Shown: positions 36,478 through 45,037 of the stretch, one piece after another | Position numbering within the stretch: position 1 is the first letter of the stretch | Layout of the letters: the number at the start of each line of letters is the position of its first letter | NCBI RefSeq assembly: GCF_900185715.1 | Contig: NZ_FYAS01000031.1 | Span: 124,001 to 188,000, forward strand | Direction of reading: 5' to 3' | Length of the DNA stretch: 64,000 nucleotides | Source of the DNA: Allobosea sp. CS1GBMeth4 | GTDB lineage: Bacteria; Pseudomonadota; Alphaproteobacteria; Rhizobiales; Beijerinckiaceae | Notes under the pieces: model-generated | The model's input: the letters and a program-made list of their open reading frames with translations, nothing else | What the model was told of the DNA's origin: nothing | Databases searched by the model: none | Translations under genes and position numbers: made by a program

Positions 36478-36551
36478 GAAAGCCGGTCGCGTCGCCGCCG
36501 CGGCGGGTCCCGCCGATGCCGCCGGAGCGCGCAATTTTGTCGGCCGGAACG

Positions 36552-36576
36552 GGAACCCCGGCGCCCGCGCGGGGTT
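36552..36576 (+). promoter_or_regulatory. EcfG-like promoter for the PRC-barrel gene
   Basis: GGAAC (36552-36556), 16 bases and GGTT (36573-36576) lie 52 bases before the PRC-barrel ATG. It has the same layout and the same -10 deviation as the minus-strand motif at 36453, so the two divergent genes may share control. Confidence 0.45.
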
Positions 36577-36628
36577 GATGGGGCGAGCCGGCCTCGCCGC
36601 CGGCCATCAGATATATATGGAGGACCCG

Positions 36629-37012
36629 ATGAGCGCTACGATGACCGCAGCCTCTCACGCTGCCAACCCGCTGATCGCCGGGGCGCGCGTCGCCGGTACC
36701 GACGTCTACAACACGGCCGGCGAGCATCTCGGCTCGATCTACGACGTCATGCTCGACAAGGCGACGGGCAAGGTCGCCTACGCGATCATGTCCTTCGGCG
36801 GCTTCCTCGGGTTGGGTGAGAAATACCATCCGATTCCGTGGAGCATGCTGGATTACGATGTCGAGAGAGGCGGCTATGTCGTGCCCTTGACGCGCGAGAA
36901 GCTGGAAGCGGCTCCGATGTACGGTGCCGACGGCGAGCCGGACTGGCACGACAGAGAGTATGGCAAGCGGGTGCACGATTACTACGGCACGATGCCGTAC
37001 TGGATGATGTGA
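36629..37012 (+). CDS. PRC-barrel domain protein
   Basis: The 127-residue protein is a single PRC-barrel (residues about 15-90: LIAGARVAGTDVYNTAGEHL, GSIYDVMLDKATGKVAYAIM, FLGLGEKYHPIPWSML), like the cytoplasmic beta-barrels related to the photosynthetic reaction centre H subunit and RimM. Such stand-alone proteins are common in Hyphomicrobiales and often belong to the stress regulon; no biochemical role is set. The C-terminus is rich in Tyr, Asp and Met. ATG 36629 follows GGAGG by 5 bases. An EcfG-like promoter precedes it and a strong terminator follows. Confidence 0.88.
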   Translation: MSATMTAASHAANPLIAGARVAGTDVYNTAGEHLGSIYDVMLDKATGKVAYAIMSFGGFLGLGEKYHPIPWSMLDYDVERGGYVVPLTREKLEAAPMYGADGEPDWHDREYGKRVHDYYGTMPYWMM

Positions 37013-37088
37013 GCGCGTCGCGGCGTCTCGCACACAGGCGCAACTCGCGGCGGTCGCTATCCCCCCAGCCGGATCGTCGTGATTGCGT

Positions 37089-37118
37089 GGTGCGGGCCGA
37101 AAGGCCCGCACCTTTTTT
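37089..37118 (+). terminator. Rho-independent terminator after the PRC-barrel gene
   Basis: GGTGCGGGCC-GAAA-GGCCCGCACC forms a perfect 10-bp GC-rich stem with a GAAA tetraloop, followed by six T residues (37113-37118). It lies 76 bases after the PRC-barrel stop and is the clearest intrinsic terminator in the window. Confidence 0.92.
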
Positions 37119-37189
37119 GTGGGAGCCGGCATGCTCGCGGCGATCCGCCTTGTTCCCGACAAGAGGGGCGCCCATATCGCCGCCTAGCC

Positions 37190-38137
37190 ATGGCGCAATT
37201 GTCGGAACCGTCGCTCGAGCGTGAAATGGACGCGCAGCCGCGCTGCTTCCGTGTCGTCGCCAATGCGCGGGCCGGCAGCGTGCTGGAGGCGGGCGTCGAC
37301 GTCTTTGCCCGCCGCATCGCCGATGCCTTCGCCGCGGCGGGCTGCCGTGCCGAAGTGGAGCTGCTCCCGCCGCGCTTGCTCCATGACCACCTGCGCGCTG
37401 CGGTCGCGGACGAGGCGATGATCCCGGTCATCGCCGGCGGCGACGGCACGATCAACGGCGCGCTCCCCATCCTGGTCTCGGGCGGGCGGCCGGTCGCGGT
37501 GCTGCCGCTCGGCACCGTCAACGTGCTCGGCCGGGACCTCGGCCTCGTCGGCACGCTCGAGCAGCAGATCGCCGCGATCTGCCGGGGCAGCGCGGTCGCG
37601 ATAGATGTCGGCAGCGTCGACGGGCGCCTGTTCCATTCGATCTCGGGCATGGGTTTCTTCAGCCTGATGGCCCGCCAGCGCGAATATGCGCGGCGCCGCT
37701 TTCCGTTCAGCCGCCTCGTCGCCTTCCTCTTTGCCGCCTCGCGCTCGATCCTGTTCACCAGGCCGATCAGCGTCGAGATGGAGATCGGCGGCGAGCGGCG
37801 CGCGGTCGAGGCCGACGCGGTGCTCGTCACCGTCAACCGGTTCGACGGTGCGGACTGGCGCCGGGACCGGCTCGATGGCGGCGTGTTCGAGATCCATATC
37901 CTCGATACGGGCGGCCTGCTCTCACGGGCCAAGGCGGCCGTCTCGATGCTGAGGGGGAGCTGGCGCAGCTCGCGTCATCTGATCTCGCTGACCGGCACCT
38001 CGGTCACCCTGACCCGCCGTGACAAGCGCCGCGGCCACGTCACCTTCGACGGCGAGGTGGAGCGGCGTGCCGGTGCGCTGGGCTACCGCCTCCTGCCGGG
38101 CGCGCTGCGTGTCATCGCGCCGCCGCGGGAGGCTTGA
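37190..38137 (+). CDS. Diacylglycerol/sphingosine kinase-like lipid kinase
   Basis: The 315-residue protein is a DAGK-catalytic-domain kinase. The nucleotide motif VIAGGDGTINGALPIL (GGDGT at about 83-87), PLGTVNVLGRDLGL and AIDVGSVDGRLFHSISGMGF are diagnostic. It should phosphorylate a lipid such as diacylglycerol. ATG 37190 is chosen as the first Met giving a normal N-terminus; a weaker frame extension runs back over the terminator to 37079, and Met at residue 13 is an alternative. No membrane helix is obvious. It is followed after 52 bases by a PAP2 phosphatase gene, suggesting an opposing kinase/phosphatase pair on lipid substrates. Confidence 0.88.
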   Translation: MAQLSEPSLEREMDAQPRCFRVVANARAGSVLEAGVDVFARRIADAFAAAGCRAEVELLPPRLLHDHLRAAVADEAMIPVIAGGDGTINGALPILVSGGRPVAVLPLGTVNVLGRDLGLVGTLEQQIAAICRGSAVAIDVGSVDGRLFHSISGMGFFSLMARQREYARRRFPFSRLVAFLFAASRSILFTRPISVEMEIGGERRAVEADAVLVTVNRFDGADWRRDRLDGGVFEIHILDTGGLLSRAKAAVSMLRGSWRSSRHLISLTGTSVTLTRRDKRRGHVTFDGEVERRAGALGYRLLPGALRVIAPPREA

Positions 38138-38189
38138 CCATGGCCGATCCGGCGCGGTTCCCGTCCCGCCCCCGCTCCCTTCCGTTCGG

Positions 38190-38891
38190 ATGACGACCCG
38201 CATGTTCCTGCTGCGCCCCCGCTTCCTTCTGCCCGTCGCGGCCGCTTTCGGCTTTCTGGGCCTGGCGATCTCCATCGCGTCCGGCCACAGCTTCGCCCTC
38301 GACAGCCAGCTGATGCTGCTGTTCCGCGATGCGGCCGATCCCTCGCTGCCGATCGGCCCGGCCTGGCTGCGCGAGATGATGCGCGATGTGACCGGGCTCG
38401 GCAGCTTCGTCGGCCTCGGCACCGCCACCGCGATCGCGGCCCTGACATTGCGGCTCTGCGGCCATGGCGCCCTGGCGCTCGGCCTCGTCGTCGACGTGCT
38501 CGCGGCGACGGCGGCGAGCAGCCTGCTGAAGACGGCGATCGGGCGCGAACGGCCGGACATCGTCGAGCACGCCGCACTGACCTTCACCGCGAGCTTCCCG
38601 AGCGGGCACGCCTTCCTGTCCGCGGTGGTGCTGCTCGGCATCGCCAGCTTCGTCGGCATCGCCTCGCGCCGCGCCGACATCGCCCGGACCTGCCTCTGGA
38701 CCGCCTGGATCCTCATCGTCGCGATCGGCCTGAGCCGGATCTATCTTGGCGTGCACTGGCCGAGCGACGTGCTCGGCGGCTGGTGCCTCGGCATCGCCTG
38801 GTCGAGCCTCGCGATCGTCCTGATCGGCCGTCTCGCGGCGAGGATCGAGGCGCAGAGGGAGAGAGTCACCGGCTCGGCGACGGTAGGCTGA
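38190..38891 (+). CDS. PAP2-family membrane phosphatase
   Basis: The 233-residue protein has about six hydrophobic helices and the three phosphatase motifs KTAIGRERP, FPSGHAFLS and SRIYLGVHWPSDVLGG, with catalytic His in the last two. It should dephosphorylate phosphatidic acid, undecaprenyl diphosphate or a related lipid phosphate at the membrane. ATG 38190 begins MTTRMFLLRPRFLLP. It follows the lipid kinase gene by 52 bases on the same strand and is probably co-transcribed with it. Confidence 0.9.
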   Translation: MTTRMFLLRPRFLLPVAAAFGFLGLAISIASGHSFALDSQLMLLFRDAADPSLPIGPAWLREMMRDVTGLGSFVGLGTATAIAALTLRLCGHGALALGLVVDVLAATAASSLLKTAIGRERPDIVEHAALTFTASFPSGHAFLSAVVLLGIASFVGIASRRADIARTCLWTAWILIVAIGLSRIYLGVHWPSDVLGGWCLGIAWSSLAIVLIGRLAARIEAQRERVTGSATVG

Positions 38892-39035
38892 ACGAGGGCG
38901 AGCGGCCGCCGCCGGCGCTTGCGCATGCGCTGACGGCGGAGCGCGCATCGCCATTCATCGCAGCGGTTCGCATGGCCTTGTCGGGATAAAACGGTTAAGA
39001 CCGGCTCCTCTTTCGGTTAGGCACGAGGTTTTGCG

Positions 39036-40481
39036 ATGAATGCTCCTTTCAAGAACCTGATCGCCGGCGAGTGGGCCGGCTCGCAGAACGCTTCGCGCAA
39101 CATCAACCCCTCCAACACCAACGACGTCGTCGGCGAGTACGCGCAGGGCTCGGTCGAGGATCTGAACAACGCGGTCGCCGCCGCCAAGGCCGCTTTTCCG
39201 GCCTGGAGCCGTACCACTCCGCAGGAGCGCTACGAGGTCCTGAAGAAGGCCTCCGACGAGATCCTCGCCCGCAAGGAGGAGCTCGGCCGCCTGCTCTCGC
39301 GCGAGGAGGGCAAGACCCTTCCCGAGGGCATCGGCGAGGCGACCCGCGCCGGCCAGATCTTCGCCTTCTTCGCCGGTGAGGCGCTCCGGCTCGGCGGCGA
39401 GAGCCTGCCGTCCGTGCGCCCCGGCGTCGGCGTCGAGATCAGCCGCGAGCCGGTCGGTATCGTCGGCATGATCACGCCCTGGAACTTCCCGATCGCGATC
39501 CCGGCCTGGAAGATCGCCCCGGCGCTCGCTTACGGCAATTGCGTCGTGATCAAGCCGGCCGATCTCGTGCCCGGCTCCGCCTGGGCGCTGGTCGACATCA
39601 TCCAGCGCGCCGGCCTGCCCAAGGGCGTGCTCAATCTGGTGATGGGCCGCGGTTCGGTCGTCGGCCAGGCCCTGCTCGAGCACAAGGACGTGCATGCGAT
39701 CAGCTTCACCGGCTCGGTTTCGACCGGCCGCAAGGTCGCGGCCGCCTGCATCGCCGGCAATCCGATGAAGAAGGTGCAGCTCGAGATGGGCGGCAAGAAC
39801 CCGCTCGTCGTGCTCGACGACGCCGACCTCAAGGTCGCGGTCGAATGTGCCGTGCAGGGCGCCTTCTTCTCGACGGGGCAGCGCTGCACCGCCTCCTCGC
39901 GCCTGATCGTCCAGGCCGGCATCCATGACCGCTTCGTCGAGGCGGCGATCGAGCGGCTCAAGGGTCTCACCGTCGACGATGCGCTGAAGCAGGGCACCCA
40001 TATCGGCCCGGTCGTCGACCAGAGCCAGCTCGACCAGGACCTGAAATACATCCAGATCGCCCGCGACGAGGGCGGCAAGCTCGCCTGGGGCGGCGAATTG
40101 CTCAACCGCGAGAACCCCGGCTTCTACCTACAGCCGGCGCTGATCACCGAGACCACCAACGCCATGCGCATCTCGCGCGAGGAGGTGTTCGGCCCTGTCG
40201 CCAACGTCATCCGCGTCAAGGACTACGAGGAGGCGCTCGCTGTCGCCAACGACACCGAGTTCGGCCTGTCCTCCGGCATCTGCACCACCTCGCTGAAGCA
40301 TGCGACGCATTTCAGGCGGAATGCCGAGGCCGGCATGGTGATGGTCAACCTCGCCACGGCGGGCGTCGATTATCACGTCCCCTTCGGCGGCCGTAAGGGT
40401 TCGAGCTACGGCCCGCGCGAGCAGGGCACCTATGCCCGCGAGTTCTACACCACGGTGAAGACCGCCTACACGCTCGCCTGA
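39036..40481 (+). CDS. Aldehyde dehydrogenase, probable 2,5-dioxovalerate (ketoglutarate semialdehyde) type
   Basis: The 481-residue NAD(P)-dependent enzyme has TPWNFPIAIPAWK (catalytic Asn), LEMGGKNPLVVLDDAD (general-base Glu) and FFSTGQRCTASSR (nucleophile Cys). The C-terminal VPFGGRKGSSYGPREQGTYA resembles ketoglutarate semialdehyde dehydrogenases, which finish non-phosphorylating sugar, sugar-acid and hydroxyproline degradation. It may serve acids imported by the TRAP systems, but no upstream dehydratase gene of such a route is in the window, so other aldehydes remain possible. It is monocistronic; ACGAGG lies upstream of ATG 39036. Confidence 0.88.
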   Translation: MNAPFKNLIAGEWAGSQNASRNINPSNTNDVVGEYAQGSVEDLNNAVAAAKAAFPAWSRTTPQERYEVLKKASDEILARKEELGRLLSREEGKTLPEGIGEATRAGQIFAFFAGEALRLGGESLPSVRPGVGVEISREPVGIVGMITPWNFPIAIPAWKIAPALAYGNCVVIKPADLVPGSAWALVDIIQRAGLPKGVLNLVMGRGSVVGQALLEHKDVHAISFTGSVSTGRKVAAACIAGNPMKKVQLEMGGKNPLVVLDDADLKVAVECAVQGAFFSTGQRCTASSRLIVQAGIHDRFVEAAIERLKGLTVDDALKQGTHIGPVVDQSQLDQDLKYIQIARDEGGKLAWGGELLNRENPGFYLQPALITETTNAMRISREEVFGPVANVIRVKDYEEALAVANDTEFGLSSGICTTSLKHATHFRRNAEAGMVMVNLATAGVDYHVPFGGRKGSSYGPREQGTYAREFYTTVKTAYTLA

Positions 40482-40498
40482 GCGCCAGCGTACGAAGC

Positions 40499-40523
40499 GG
40501 AACAGAATGCGACGGAACGGGTT
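40499..40523 (+). promoter_or_regulatory. EcfG-like promoter for the copper-storage gene
   Basis: GGAAC (40499-40503), 16 bases and GGTT (40520-40523) lie 38 bases before the ATG at 40562. An additional palindrome GGAAC-GG-GTTCC (40514-40525) overlaps the -10 side and could be a regulator site. Confidence 0.4.
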
Positions 40524-40561
40524 CCTCGGCCGGGGGCACACCGGCACGAGGAGCCCGCCTC

Positions 40562-40894
40562 ATGCATACGCTCGACGCCCAGACCGCGACCTGCATCGAT
40601 CTCTGCCTGCATTGCTACAAGACCTGCCATGGCATGGTGATGACCCATTGCCTGGAGACCGGCGGCAGGCACACCGAACCGGCGCACGTCCGCGAGATGG
40701 TCGCCTGCGCCGAAATCTGCCGCACGACGGCGCATCTCCTGCTGATGCGCTCGCAGCACGGCCCGCATCTCTGCCGCGAATGCGCGGAGGTCTGCGAACG
40801 CTGCGCCGCCGACTGCGAGGCGCTTGGCGATATGGGCGAATGCGTCGCCGCCTGCCGCTCCTGCGCGCAAGCCTGTCGGGCGATGGTGCATTAG
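40562..40894 (+). CDS. Csp3-like four-helix-bundle copper storage protein (DUF326)
   Basis: The 110-residue protein has 16 cysteines, mostly spaced CxxxC or CxxC along predicted helices (CIDLCLHCYKTC at 11-22; CAEIC at 49-53; CRECAEVCERCAADC at 71-85; CVAACRSCAQAC at 94-105). This is the pattern of Csp proteins, four-helix bundles whose inward Cys thiols bind many Cu(I) ions. No signal peptide is present, so it should be the cytosolic Csp3 type. GAGGAG precedes the ATG. It is single, between the aldehyde dehydrogenase and a convergent HAD gene, with no copper ATPase or CueR gene nearby. Confidence 0.88.
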   Translation: MHTLDAQTATCIDLCLHCYKTCHGMVMTHCLETGGRHTEPAHVREMVACAEICRTTAHLLLMRSQHGPHLCRECAEVCERCAADCEALGDMGECVAACRSCAQACRAMVH

Positions 40895-40907
40895 GGCCGC
40901 CCAGGTC

Positions 40908-41621
40908 TCAGCCGAACAGCGCCTGCTCCAGTGTGGCGATGCTCGGCAGCAGAAGGTGACTGAGCGGGCGCAGTGTCTCGGCGTCGCCCGCCCCGGTCAG
41001 CACCGCCACCCGCAGTCCGGCTCCGGCAGCCGCAGCCATATGCATGTCATGGCTGGAATCGCCGATGACGGCGATGGCTTCGACGGGCAGGCCGGTAGCC
41101 CGGCAGAAGCCGTCGACCATGCCGCGCTCCGGCTTGCGCCCGTGGCCGGAATCATAGCCGCAGAGAAAGGCGAGATGCTCTGACAGGCCGAAGCGTTCGG
41201 CGGTCGCGCAGACCGCCGCCTCGCTGTCGCTGGAGGCGATGCCGAGCGTCAGGCCGCGGCCGGAGAGGCCGGCGAACAGGGCGGCGAGATCGCACACCGG
41301 CACCGCCGCGACGACCGCGGAGCGGAACAGGGTATCGAGGCGCTCGGTCAGCTCGGCCGTGCCAAACGGCGAGCCGGCCCCGGTCCAGGCTCGCGCCACG
41401 TCCTCGGTGCTGCCCGAGGCGAGCAGGCCGTCGGAGAGGGCGTAGCCGGTCGCCGGATCGACCCCCGCGACGGTCAGCAGCCGCGCGGCCAGCTCGACAT
41501 CGTCCCGGGCGGCGAGCCGGCCGGCCCGCAGATTGGTCGGAGCCCAGCTCGCTTGATAGTCGATCAGCGTCCCATCCTTGTCGAACAGGACGCCGCGAAC
41601 GGCCGGCGGTGGTGTCGTCAT
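40908..41621 (-). CDS. HAD-family hydrolase (phosphoglycolate phosphatase-like)
   Basis: The 237-residue phosphatase has motif I FDKDGTLID (nucleophile Asp14 and acid/base Asp16), motif II IASSDS, and motifs III/IV around GRKPERGMVDGF and AVIGDSSHDMHMAAAAG. It should hydrolyse a small phosphate ester in the cytoplasm. Its ATG shares one base with the stop of the upstream transglutaminase gene (TGATG), so it is the last gene of the leftward operon with the ATP-grasp module. Whether it acts in that system or is a passenger is not known. Confidence 0.9.
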   Translation of the reverse strand: MTTPPPAVRGVLFDKDGTLIDYQASWAPTNLRAGRLAARDDVELAARLLTVAGVDPATGYALSDGLLASGSTEDVARAWTGAGSPFGTAELTERLDTLFRSAVVAAVPVCDLAALFAGLSGRGLTLGIASSDSEAAVCATAERFGLSEHLAFLCGYDSGHGRKPERGMVDGFCRATGLPVEAIAVIGDSSHDMHMAAAAGAGLRVAVLTGAGDAETLRPLSHLLLPSIATLEQALFG

Positions 41622-42499
41622 CAGGCCACCGGGACGACATCGACCTTGACGTCGAGCCTTTGGCTGCCGGGGCCGACCAGCACGCCGTCGAGCGGCGACA
41701 CATCGGCATAGTCGCGCCCGGTGGCGGTGACGATATGATCGTCGGCGACGATCAGGTCGTTGGTCGGGTCGAGCCCGATCCAGCCGGTCTCCGGCCCGCA
41801 CCAGAGCATCACCCAGGCATGGGTGGCATCGGCCCCCTCCAGCCTCGGCTGGCCCGGCGGCGGGATGGTGCGCAGATAGCCGCTGACATAGGCCGCCGGC
41901 AGTCCGAGGCCTCTGAGGCCGGCGATCATGATGTGGGCGAAATCCTGGCAGACGCCGTGCCGGGCACTGAACGCCTCGCCGATCGGGGTCGCGACCTCGG
42001 TCGCTTCGGGATCGTAGCGGAACTCCTTGCGGATCCGGCCCATCAGCTCGCAGGCGGCCTCGAAGACCGGCCGCCGGGCGCCGAAGCTTCGGCGGGTATA
42101 GTCGGTGATCTCCTGCATCACGGGCGCGAGTCGGCTGGGATAGAGGTAATGCGCCGGCGAATCCGGTGCGAGGCTCTGCGCGGCGAGCGCCAGCTCGGTG
42201 ACTTTCTCCCAGTCGCGCGTCAGGGCGGGGAAGGGCGCGGCCGCCCGCGTCACCTCGACCCTGGAGGTCATCTCGATCCGCAGCTCCCGGTGCGCCCTGG
42301 TGATGGTGAGCGTCGTCGTCCGGTTGCCGAAGAAACAGACGCCGTCTCGTCGCTCCGCCGCGCGCGGCGTCACGCTCAGCGCGCTCGTCAGCACGCGCTG
42401 GCCGGCCCCGTCGCGCGGCAGCACGCGCAGCATGCAGCGCGCGAACGGCACCGGCCGGCTGTAGGCATAGGCCGTGAGGTGGCGGATATCGTAGATCAC
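41621..42499 (-). CDS. Transglutaminase-like cysteine peptidase-fold protein
   Basis: The 292-residue protein has the bacterial transglutaminase N-terminal beta domain (IYDIRHLTAYAYSRPVPFAR) and a transglutaminase core with the Cys-His-Asp triad: RHGVCQDFAHIM (Cys about 183), DATHAWVMLWCG (His about 226) and IGLDPTNDLIV (Asp about 243). Such proteins may cleave or transfer amide bonds. The start is GTG 42499; an ATG at 42510 is out of frame. There is no signal peptide. It sits between the ATP-grasp/alpha-E gene and a HAD gene, part of a known but uncharacterised gene neighbourhood. Confidence 0.9.
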   Translation of the reverse strand: MIYDIRHLTAYAYSRPVPFARCMLRVLPRDGAGQRVLTSALSVTPRAAERRDGVCFFGNRTTTLTITRAHRELRIEMTSRVEVTRAAAPFPALTRDWEKVTELALAAQSLAPDSPAHYLYPSRLAPVMQEITDYTRRSFGARRPVFEAACELMGRIRKEFRYDPEATEVATPIGEAFSARHGVCQDFAHIMIAGLRGLGLPAAYVSGYLRTIPPPGQPRLEGADATHAWVMLWCGPETGWIGLDPTNDLIVADDHIVTATGRDYADVSPLDGVLVGPGSQRLDVKVDVVPVA

Positions 42500-42509
42500 G
42501 CGGTGCCCA

Positions 42510-45029
42510 TTACGCCAGGCGCGTCATCCGCGACCCTTCCGGCCTGGAATTCTGCAGGAAATAGCGCTCGGCCACCGCGTTGGAGAGGCCCATCAGCGAT
42601 TGCTCGAGCACCAGGATGCCGGCGCGGTCGAGCCGGCCCGCCTCGGCGGTGCGGCTTTCGGCGGCGAGCTTGAGGGCGAGCCGGCGCGGTTCCTCCAGCA
42701 TGCCGTCGTCGCTGAGCGAGGGCAGGGCGGCGATCTCAGCGTCGAGCCGCTCGATCTGGAACGCGACCGAACGCGGATTGTAGGGGTCGAGCATGACGAG
42801 ATCGAGCACCGGCTGCAGTGCCGGGCCGAGCATGTAGCGCGAGCGATAGGTGATCTGCGAGTCGGTCAGATCCAGCAGCGCGTCGAGGCAATTGCCCGGC
42901 GCGTCGGTCTCGGCGAAGTGCCGGGCGAAGCGGCAGGTGGTGATGCCGCGTTCGATCCGCCGGCCGATGTCGAGGAAACGCCAGCCGGCGCCGCGCACCA
43001 TGTTCTCCTGGGAGAGGCCGGAGAAGGCGGCCAGCGACTTCAGCGCGCTGTCGGCGAGTTCGAAGGCTTCGCCCTCGCTCTCCATCTTGCCGGGGGCGGT
43101 GAGCTGGCGCTGCAGGTCGCCGAACAGGCGCCAGGCATCGACCGAGAGGCGCTCGCGGATGACGGAGGCGGTGCGTCGCGCCTCGCGCACCGAGGCGGCG
43201 GCCGATCCGTACTGGTCGAGATCGTGCAGGGCCGAGCGTGCCTGCGCGGCGACCGAGCGGCCCCTGCCTCCCGCCGCTGCGGCGCCCCAGGCGACGAGCA
43301 GGTGGGCGAGGCGCCGGATCGTCTCGGCATGACCCGGGGCCTGGTCGTCGGCATTGATCAGGCGTCCGAGCAAAGCGCGCACCAGCCGCAGCGTCGCCTC
43401 GCTGCGCTCGAGATAGCGCCCGAGCCAGAACAGGTTGTCGGCGGCGCGGCTCGGCAGGATGCCGACGATCCGGCGGATGCCGATCCGGTCCGGGCTCGGC
43501 AACAGCGTCACCTGCTCGACCGGCTGGTCGGAGGTCACCCAGACGTCGCTGGAGCGCACGCCCGAGCGCATCGTCACCGCGCGCGCGTCGCTTTCGTCCG
43601 AGACGCGGCAGAAGCCGCCCGGCATCACCTGCCACCCGTCCGGAGTCGCGGCGGCGAAGACGCGCAGCGTCATCGGCCGGGGCTCGAGGCGGCCGCCCTG
43701 CATCACCGGCATGGTCGAGAGTCGCACCACCTCCTGGCCGACGAAGTCGAGCCCGCGCTGCGCGATGCGGGCGCGCAGCGCCTCGCGCTCCGCCGCGCCG
43801 AGCTCGGCGACCAGCACCGTGCCGGCGTCGAGTCCCTCGCCGGGCGCGCGGAAGGCCGGCGCGATGCTCATCTCGTCGAGCCGGTTGAGCACGACCTGGC
43901 GCTCGCGCGGCTGCCCGCACCACCAGGTCGCGATGTTCGGCAGGATCAGCTCCTCGCCGAGCACCGCGCGTGCCAGGCGCGGCATGAAGCCCATCAGCGT
44001 CCGCGCCTCGATCACGCCCGAGCCGAGCCCGTTGGCGACGACGACGTTCTCGGCCCGCACCGCCTCGACCAGCCCCGGTACCCCCAGCGCCGAGGCGGCG
44101 TTGAGCTCAAGCGGGTCGGCGAAGTCGCCGTCGATGCGCCGCCAGATCACGTCGGCGCGCTTGAATCCGGCGATGGTGCGCACATGCACCAGCCCGTCGC
44201 GCATCACGAGATCGCCGCCCTCGACCAGCAGGAAGCCGAGATAGCGGGCAAGATAGGCCTGCTCGAAATAGCTCTCGTTGAGCTGGCCGGGCGTCAGCAG
44301 GCAGATCCGCGGCTCGATCCTCCGGGCCCGTGACACGAGCCCGGCCCGGAAGCCCTGGAAGAAGGCGGCGAGCCGCTCGACATTCATCGTCCGGAACAGG
44401 TCCGGGAAGGCGCGGCCGATGGCGAGCCGGTTTTCCAGCGCGTATCCGGCGCCGGAGGGCGCCTGGGTACGGTCGCTCAGCACCCACCAGCGCCCATCGG
44501 GGCCGCGGCCGAGATCGGCGGCATAGATCTGGAGCTGCCCGGCGCCGGCCGTGCCGTGCAGGGGGCGCAGATAATCGGGGCTGCCGGCGATGGCGGCGGC
44601 CGGCAGCGCGCCCTCGCTGACCAGCTTGCCGGGCCCGTAGATGTCGGAGAGGACGGCATCGAGCAGCTTGGCGCGCTGGGCGACGCCGGCGGCGATCACC
44701 TGCCACTCCTGTCCGGTCAGCACGAGTGGGGCATGGTTGAGCGGCCAGGCGCGCTCGCCGGCGAGCGGATCGCTCTCGAGATCGCCATGCACGCGGTAGG
44801 AGACGCCGGTGTCGCGCACATGCCGGTCGGCCAGGCCGAAGCGGCGCTGCAGCTCCTCGCCGGACAGTGCCGCCCATTCCGCCAGGAAAGGCTCCCATTG
44901 CGGCCGGACCGCGCCGTCCGGCGCCATCAGCTCGTCATAGGCGCCGGGCAGGGGCCGATAGCCCGAGAGCAGGGCGTTGCGGCGCTCGCTGCGCGCCCGC
45001 GTCGAACTGGAACGGCCCTGCAGAGCCAT
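42510..45029 (-). CDS. Circularly permuted ATP-grasp and alpha-E domain fusion
   Basis: The 839-residue protein joins a circularly permuted ATP-grasp domain (about residues 20-490: LLTPGQLNESYFEQAYLARY, LGFLLVEGGDLVMRDGLVHV and VVVANGLGSGVIEARTLMGF) to an alpha-E helical domain (about 520-839: GILPSRAADNLFWLGRYLER; LLDLTDSQITYRSRYMLG; NPRSVAFQIERLDAEIAALP). In many genomes these are two neighbouring genes; here they are one. ATP-grasp enzymes make amide bonds from carboxylate and amine, so a peptide or amino-acid ligase has been predicted for this family. ATG 45029 has GAGGTC upstream. It lies between two transglutaminase genes. Confidence 0.92.
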   Translation of the reverse strand: MALQGRSSSTRARSERRNALLSGYRPLPGAYDELMAPDGAVRPQWEPFLAEWAALSGEELQRRFGLADRHVRDTGVSYRVHGDLESDPLAGERAWPLNHAPLVLTGQEWQVIAAGVAQRAKLLDAVLSDIYGPGKLVSEGALPAAAIAGSPDYLRPLHGTAGAGQLQIYAADLGRGPDGRWWVLSDRTQAPSGAGYALENRLAIGRAFPDLFRTMNVERLAAFFQGFRAGLVSRARRIEPRICLLTPGQLNESYFEQAYLARYLGFLLVEGGDLVMRDGLVHVRTIAGFKRADVIWRRIDGDFADPLELNAASALGVPGLVEAVRAENVVVANGLGSGVIEARTLMGFMPRLARAVLGEELILPNIATWWCGQPRERQVVLNRLDEMSIAPAFRAPGEGLDAGTVLVAELGAAEREALRARIAQRGLDFVGQEVVRLSTMPVMQGGRLEPRPMTLRVFAAATPDGWQVMPGGFCRVSDESDARAVTMRSGVRSSDVWVTSDQPVEQVTLLPSPDRIGIRRIVGILPSRAADNLFWLGRYLERSEATLRLVRALLGRLINADDQAPGHAETIRRLAHLLVAWGAAAAGGRGRSVAAQARSALHDLDQYGSAAASVREARRTASVIRERLSVDAWRLFGDLQRQLTAPGKMESEGEAFELADSALKSLAAFSGLSQENMVRGAGWRFLDIGRRIERGITTCRFARHFAETDAPGNCLDALLDLTDSQITYRSRYMLGPALQPVLDLVMLDPYNPRSVAFQIERLDAEIAALPSLSDDGMLEEPRRLALKLAAESRTAEAGRLDRAGILVLEQSLMGLSNAVAERYFLQNSRPEGSRMTRLA

Positions 45030-45037
45030 GCTTGACC

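Noticed and set aside
42508..42510. ATG at 42510 (minus) as start of the smaller transglutaminase gene
   Set aside because: It is out of frame and reaches a stop after four codons; the frame of the transglutaminase begins at GTG 42499.
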